This document shows, piece after piece, positions 6,217 to 8,418 of a stretch of DNA of 8,418 bases. Positions within the stretch are counted from its first letter, which is position 1. The number at the start of each line of letters is the position of its first letter. The stretch comes from JAAYJR01 sp964563975 (GTDB lineage: Bacteria > Bacteroidota > Bacteroidia > Bacteroidales > Prolixibacteraceae). The stretch covers positions 1-8,418 of the forward strand of contig CAZLZJ010000076.1 of the NCBI GenBank assembly GCA_964563975.1, read 5' to 3'. Both the position numbers and the translations under genes were made by a program. The notes under the pieces are model-generated. The model had not been told where the DNA came from and searched no databases. It saw only the letters and a list, made by a program, of their open reading frames with translations.

Positions 6217-7674
6217 ATGGAAAGAAGAGAATTTATCAGAGATATCAGCACCTGCGGTATATCTTTGACTGTTGTCCCCAGTATTGTGGTATCAGGGCTT
6301 GGACATACTGCTCCCAGCGATAAGCTCAATATTGCGGGAATAGGTATTGGGGGTAAAGGCAGTGTGAATTTGCGAAATATGGTTAAGCAGAATATTGTTG
6401 CTTTGTGCGATTGTGATTTTGATTATGCAAAGAGGGTATTCGATACTTATCCAAAAGCAAAAAAGTATAAAGATTACCGTGTAATGCTTGAAAAGCAAAA
6501 AGATATAGATGCGGTAGTTATTGCCACACCTGATCATACCCATGCCCTTCAGGCAGCTGCATCCATGGAGCTGGGAAAGCATGTTTATGTTCAGAAACCT
6601 TTGACACATACTGTATGGGAGTCCAGATATTTAACACAATTGGCAAAGCGTACCGGGGTGGTTACTCAGATGGGCAATGAGGGCCACTCGAATGATACAG
6701 TATATGAAGTGGCAGAAATAGTCCAGAGTGGATGTCTGGGTGTAATAGATGAAGTTCATGTTTGGACTAACCGGCCAATATGGCGTCAGGGTATGCCAAA
6801 GCCCGTAAAGAAAAGTCCGGTTCCGCCCGCACTTGATTGGGACTTGTTTATAGGGCCGGCAAAAATGAGAGATTACAGTCCGGAGTATCATCCCTGGATT
6901 TGGCGTGGTTGGTGGGATTTTGGAACCGGTGCCCTTGGAGATATGGGCTGTCATCTGTTAGATGTTCCAAATTATGCATTGCAGTTAGGGCAACCTGTTG
7001 CCTTTCAGGCATGCTCTTCTCTTGTTAATGCAGAAAGTGCTCCGGTTGCAGCAAAGGTGAGTTATCTTTTTCCGGCAAGAAAAAATTTGCCCTATTGTGC
7101 ATTGCCTGAGCTGGAATTGATATGGTATGACGGCGGAATGATGCCTTCAAGGCCTTATGACTTGCCATATGATGCACCTATGGATCCGGGAGGAGGATTT
7201 TTGTTGGTTGGGTCTGAAGCAACATTAATTGCTGAGACTTATGGCGCTAACTGGAAGGTTTATAAAAATGGCTCCGAAATTAAGCCACAGGTCAAAGTAA
7301 ATTTAGGAAGGATACCTGACAGCCCGTTGGGAGGAGGAAGGCATGAGATGCATTTTGTAGATTGTTGCAAAAGCGGAGGTACACCTGCATCAAGCTTTGA
7401 ATATTCAGGCCCATTTAATGAAATGGTAGTTATGGGTAATCTGGCAGTCAGGTTGCAGTCACTTCAAAGGACATTTATTTGGGATAGTGAAAATATGAAA
7501 GTTACAAATATAGGTTCTGATGAAAAAATAAAAACTACTAAGCTGCTTCCTTATTCAAGTGATATTGTTACACGGAAAGTAGATAATGAATCAAAAGCCA
7601 AGGTTGAATGGAATGCACTTGAAATGTGCAATGAGTGGATAAAACATAAATACCAAAATGGATATAATTTATAA
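6217..7674 (+). CDS. Gfo/Idh/MocA-family NAD(P)-dependent oxidoreductase with Tat-like N-terminus
   Basis: A 485-residue member of the large Bacteroidota/Planctomycetota branch of the Gfo/Idh/MocA family. The N-terminus RREFI (3-7) plus an apolar stretch to about residue 28 resembles a Tat signal, so the enzyme may be exported with bound cofactor. The Rossmann domain starts with GIGIGGKGS (41-49), then ATPDHTH (103-109) and the catalytic-lysine motif QKP (126-128, normally EKP). The C-terminal alpha/beta domain carries DxxxH at Asp242-His246 (GDMGCHLLD), the usual second catalytic element. The substrate is unknown, but the DUF1080 gene follows after 15 bp. That pairing suggests oxidation of a sugar or glycoside, possibly at C3, with the neighbour acting on the keto product. 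The ATG follows an A-rich leader with no Shine-Dalgarno. Family is certain; reaction is inferred. Confidence 0.9.
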   Translation: MERREFIRDISTCGISLTVVPSIVVSGLGHTAPSDKLNIAGIGIGGKGSVNLRNMVKQNIVALCDCDFDYAKRVFDTYPKAKKYKDYRVMLEKQKDIDAVVIATPDHTHALQAAASMELGKHVYVQKPLTHTVWESRYLTQLAKRTGVVTQMGNEGHSNDTVYEVAEIVQSGCLGVIDEVHVWTNRPIWRQGMPKPVKKSPVPPALDWDLFIGPAKMRDYSPEYHPWIWRGWWDFGTGALGDMGCHLLDVPNYALQLGQPVAFQACSSLVNAESAPVAAKVSYLFPARKNLPYCALPELELIWYDGGMMPSRPYDLPYDAPMDPGGGFLLVGSEATLIAETYGANWKVYKNGSEIKPQVKVNLGRIPDSPLGGGRHEMHFVDCCKSGGTPASSFEYSGPFNEMVVMGNLAVRLQSLQRTFIWDSENMKVTNIGSDEKIKTTKLLPYSSDIVTRKVDNESKAKVEWNALEMCNEWIKHKYQNGYNL

Positions 7675-7689
7675 AAATCTTTAAATAAT

Positions 7690-8373
7690 ATGAAGCATAC
7701 ATTTTTAATTACAGCTGTTTTATTATTTTCATATTCGGCTCAGTCACAGGATAATCAGCTTACTCCTGAAGAGTTTGCTGAAGGTTGGGAATTGCTTTTT
7801 GACGGAGAGACTTTAAAAGGCTGGAAAGCTTATAATGGTGATGTACCTAAAAGTTGGAGTGTTAATGAAAACTCAATTTATTGTGATGGAAGCAGGGGAG
7901 GGGATGATATTATGACCATAGAAAAATATGGTGATTTTGATTTAAAATTTGAATGGAAAATAGAAGAAAGAGGCAACAGTGGGGTAATTTACAGAGCCAG
8001 GGAAGGGAAGCAGTGGAGTAAGGCACATATTACAGGCCCTGAATATCAGGTTTTTGACGAAGCCGAAGATTTCAGCAAAACATCAGTTGGCTCTGTATAT
8101 GATGTATATGCACCATCGAAAAATAAGAAAGTGAACCCTGCATTGCAATGGAACTCAGGGAGAATAAGAATTTCAAAAGGTTTGTTGACCCATTGGGTTA
8201 ATGACCTGGTTGTTGTTCAGTGTAAAATGCATTCTGATGATTGGAATGAAAAGGTTGCTGATTCGAAATGGAAAAATAACAGATATTTTGGTAAGTCACC
8301 TTTCGGGCATATTGATTTTCAAAACCACGGATCTAAGGTTTGGTATAAAAACATAAAGATTATGAGGCTTTAA
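7690..8373 (+). CDS. Secreted DUF1080 / 3-keto-disaccharide hydrolase-domain protein
   Basis: A 227-residue protein with a Sec signal peptide: Lys at residue 2-3 region, hydrophobic core FLITAVLLF (5-13), likely cleavage near SAQS|Q (19/20). No Cys follows, so it is not a lipoprotein. One Pfam 06439-type jelly-roll domain fills the rest, with hallmark LFDGETLKGW (36-45), GNSGVIYR (95-102), GPEYQV (116-121) and the closing GHIDFQNHG...VWYKNIKI (206-224). Related proteins are named 3-keto-disaccharide hydrolases and are thought to cleave glycosides already oxidised at C3; others may be carbohydrate-binding. It is second in the operon, 15 bp after the oxidoreductase. It is compact, with a single domain and no fusion, and complete at both ends. 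The 45 bases after its stop hold no clear terminator or gene, so the operon may continue beyond the window. Confidence 0.9.
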   Translation: MKHTFLITAVLLFSYSAQSQDNQLTPEEFAEGWELLFDGETLKGWKAYNGDVPKSWSVNENSIYCDGSRGGDDIMTIEKYGDFDLKFEWKIEERGNSGVIYRAREGKQWSKAHITGPEYQVFDEAEDFSKTSVGSVYDVYAPSKNKKVNPALQWNSGRIRISKGLLTHWVNDLVVVQCKMHSDDWNEKVADSKWKNNRYFGKSPFGHIDFQNHGSKVWYKNIKIMRL

Positions 8374-8418
8374 AATATTATATTAATTTATTCATTTCAA
8401 CTTTTGTTTTTACTATTT

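Noticed and set aside
6292..6954. Minus-strand open frames inside the oxidoreductase gene
   Set aside because: Shadow frames; the plus strand carries intact Gfo/Idh/MocA motifs throughout.

Overview
The window looks like chromosomal DNA from a member of the Bacteroidota. It is AT-rich, start codons lack clear Shine-Dalgarno sequences and sit behind A-rich leaders, and two intergenic regions carry exact copies of the Bacteroidota promoter pattern TTTG-N19-TAnnTTTG. The gene content (MlaE/MlaF pair, Gfo/Idh/MocA oxidoreductase with a Tat-like N-terminus, DUF1080 protein) fits. I cannot place it to order or genus from sequence alone.

Layout, left to right. An initiator tRNA-fMet(CAT) lies on the minus strand at the left edge (1-74), with its own consensus promoter at 110-140. 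Next is a minus-strand block of three genes: a large exported GH36/clan-D-like glycoside hydrolase (259-2328), an MlaF-type ABC ATPase (2408-3163) and its MlaE-type permease (3160-3900). The last two overlap by four bases and are surely co-transcribed, with mlaE first. Divergent from mlaE is a plus-strand mannose-1-phosphate guanylyltransferase (manC, 3962-5050). It converges on ispD (minus, 5178-5855), the cytidylyltransferase of the MEP isoprenoid pathway. After a 361-bp intergenic region, two plus-strand genes form a tight pair: a Gfo/Idh/MocA oxidoreductase (6217-7674) and a secreted DUF1080 / 3-keto-disaccharide hydrolase-domain protein (7690-8373). The last 45 bases show nothing I can call.

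Functional themes are envelope and sugar metabolism. MlaEF moves lipids across the inner membrane, ManC makes GDP-mannose for surface glycans, and IspD feeds isoprenoid (including undecaprenyl carrier) synthesis. The GH36-like protein and the oxidoreductase/DUF1080 pair probably act on imported or periplasmic glycosides. The oxidoreductase/DUF1080 pair suggests an oxidise-then-cleave route through a 3-keto sugar.

The most interesting region is 5856-6216, between the divergent ispD and oxidoreductase genes. It holds a perfect Bacteroidota promoter (5915-5945, plus strand), then three consecutive perfect hairpins, the last a strong intrinsic terminator (5999-6030). No recognisable gene lies between promoter and terminator. 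This is the signature of a free-standing small RNA of about 80 nt, or less likely an attenuated leader of the downstream operon. Right of it are an 18-bp near-palindrome (6031-6048) and several TAnnTTTG -7 boxes before the oxidoreductase gene.
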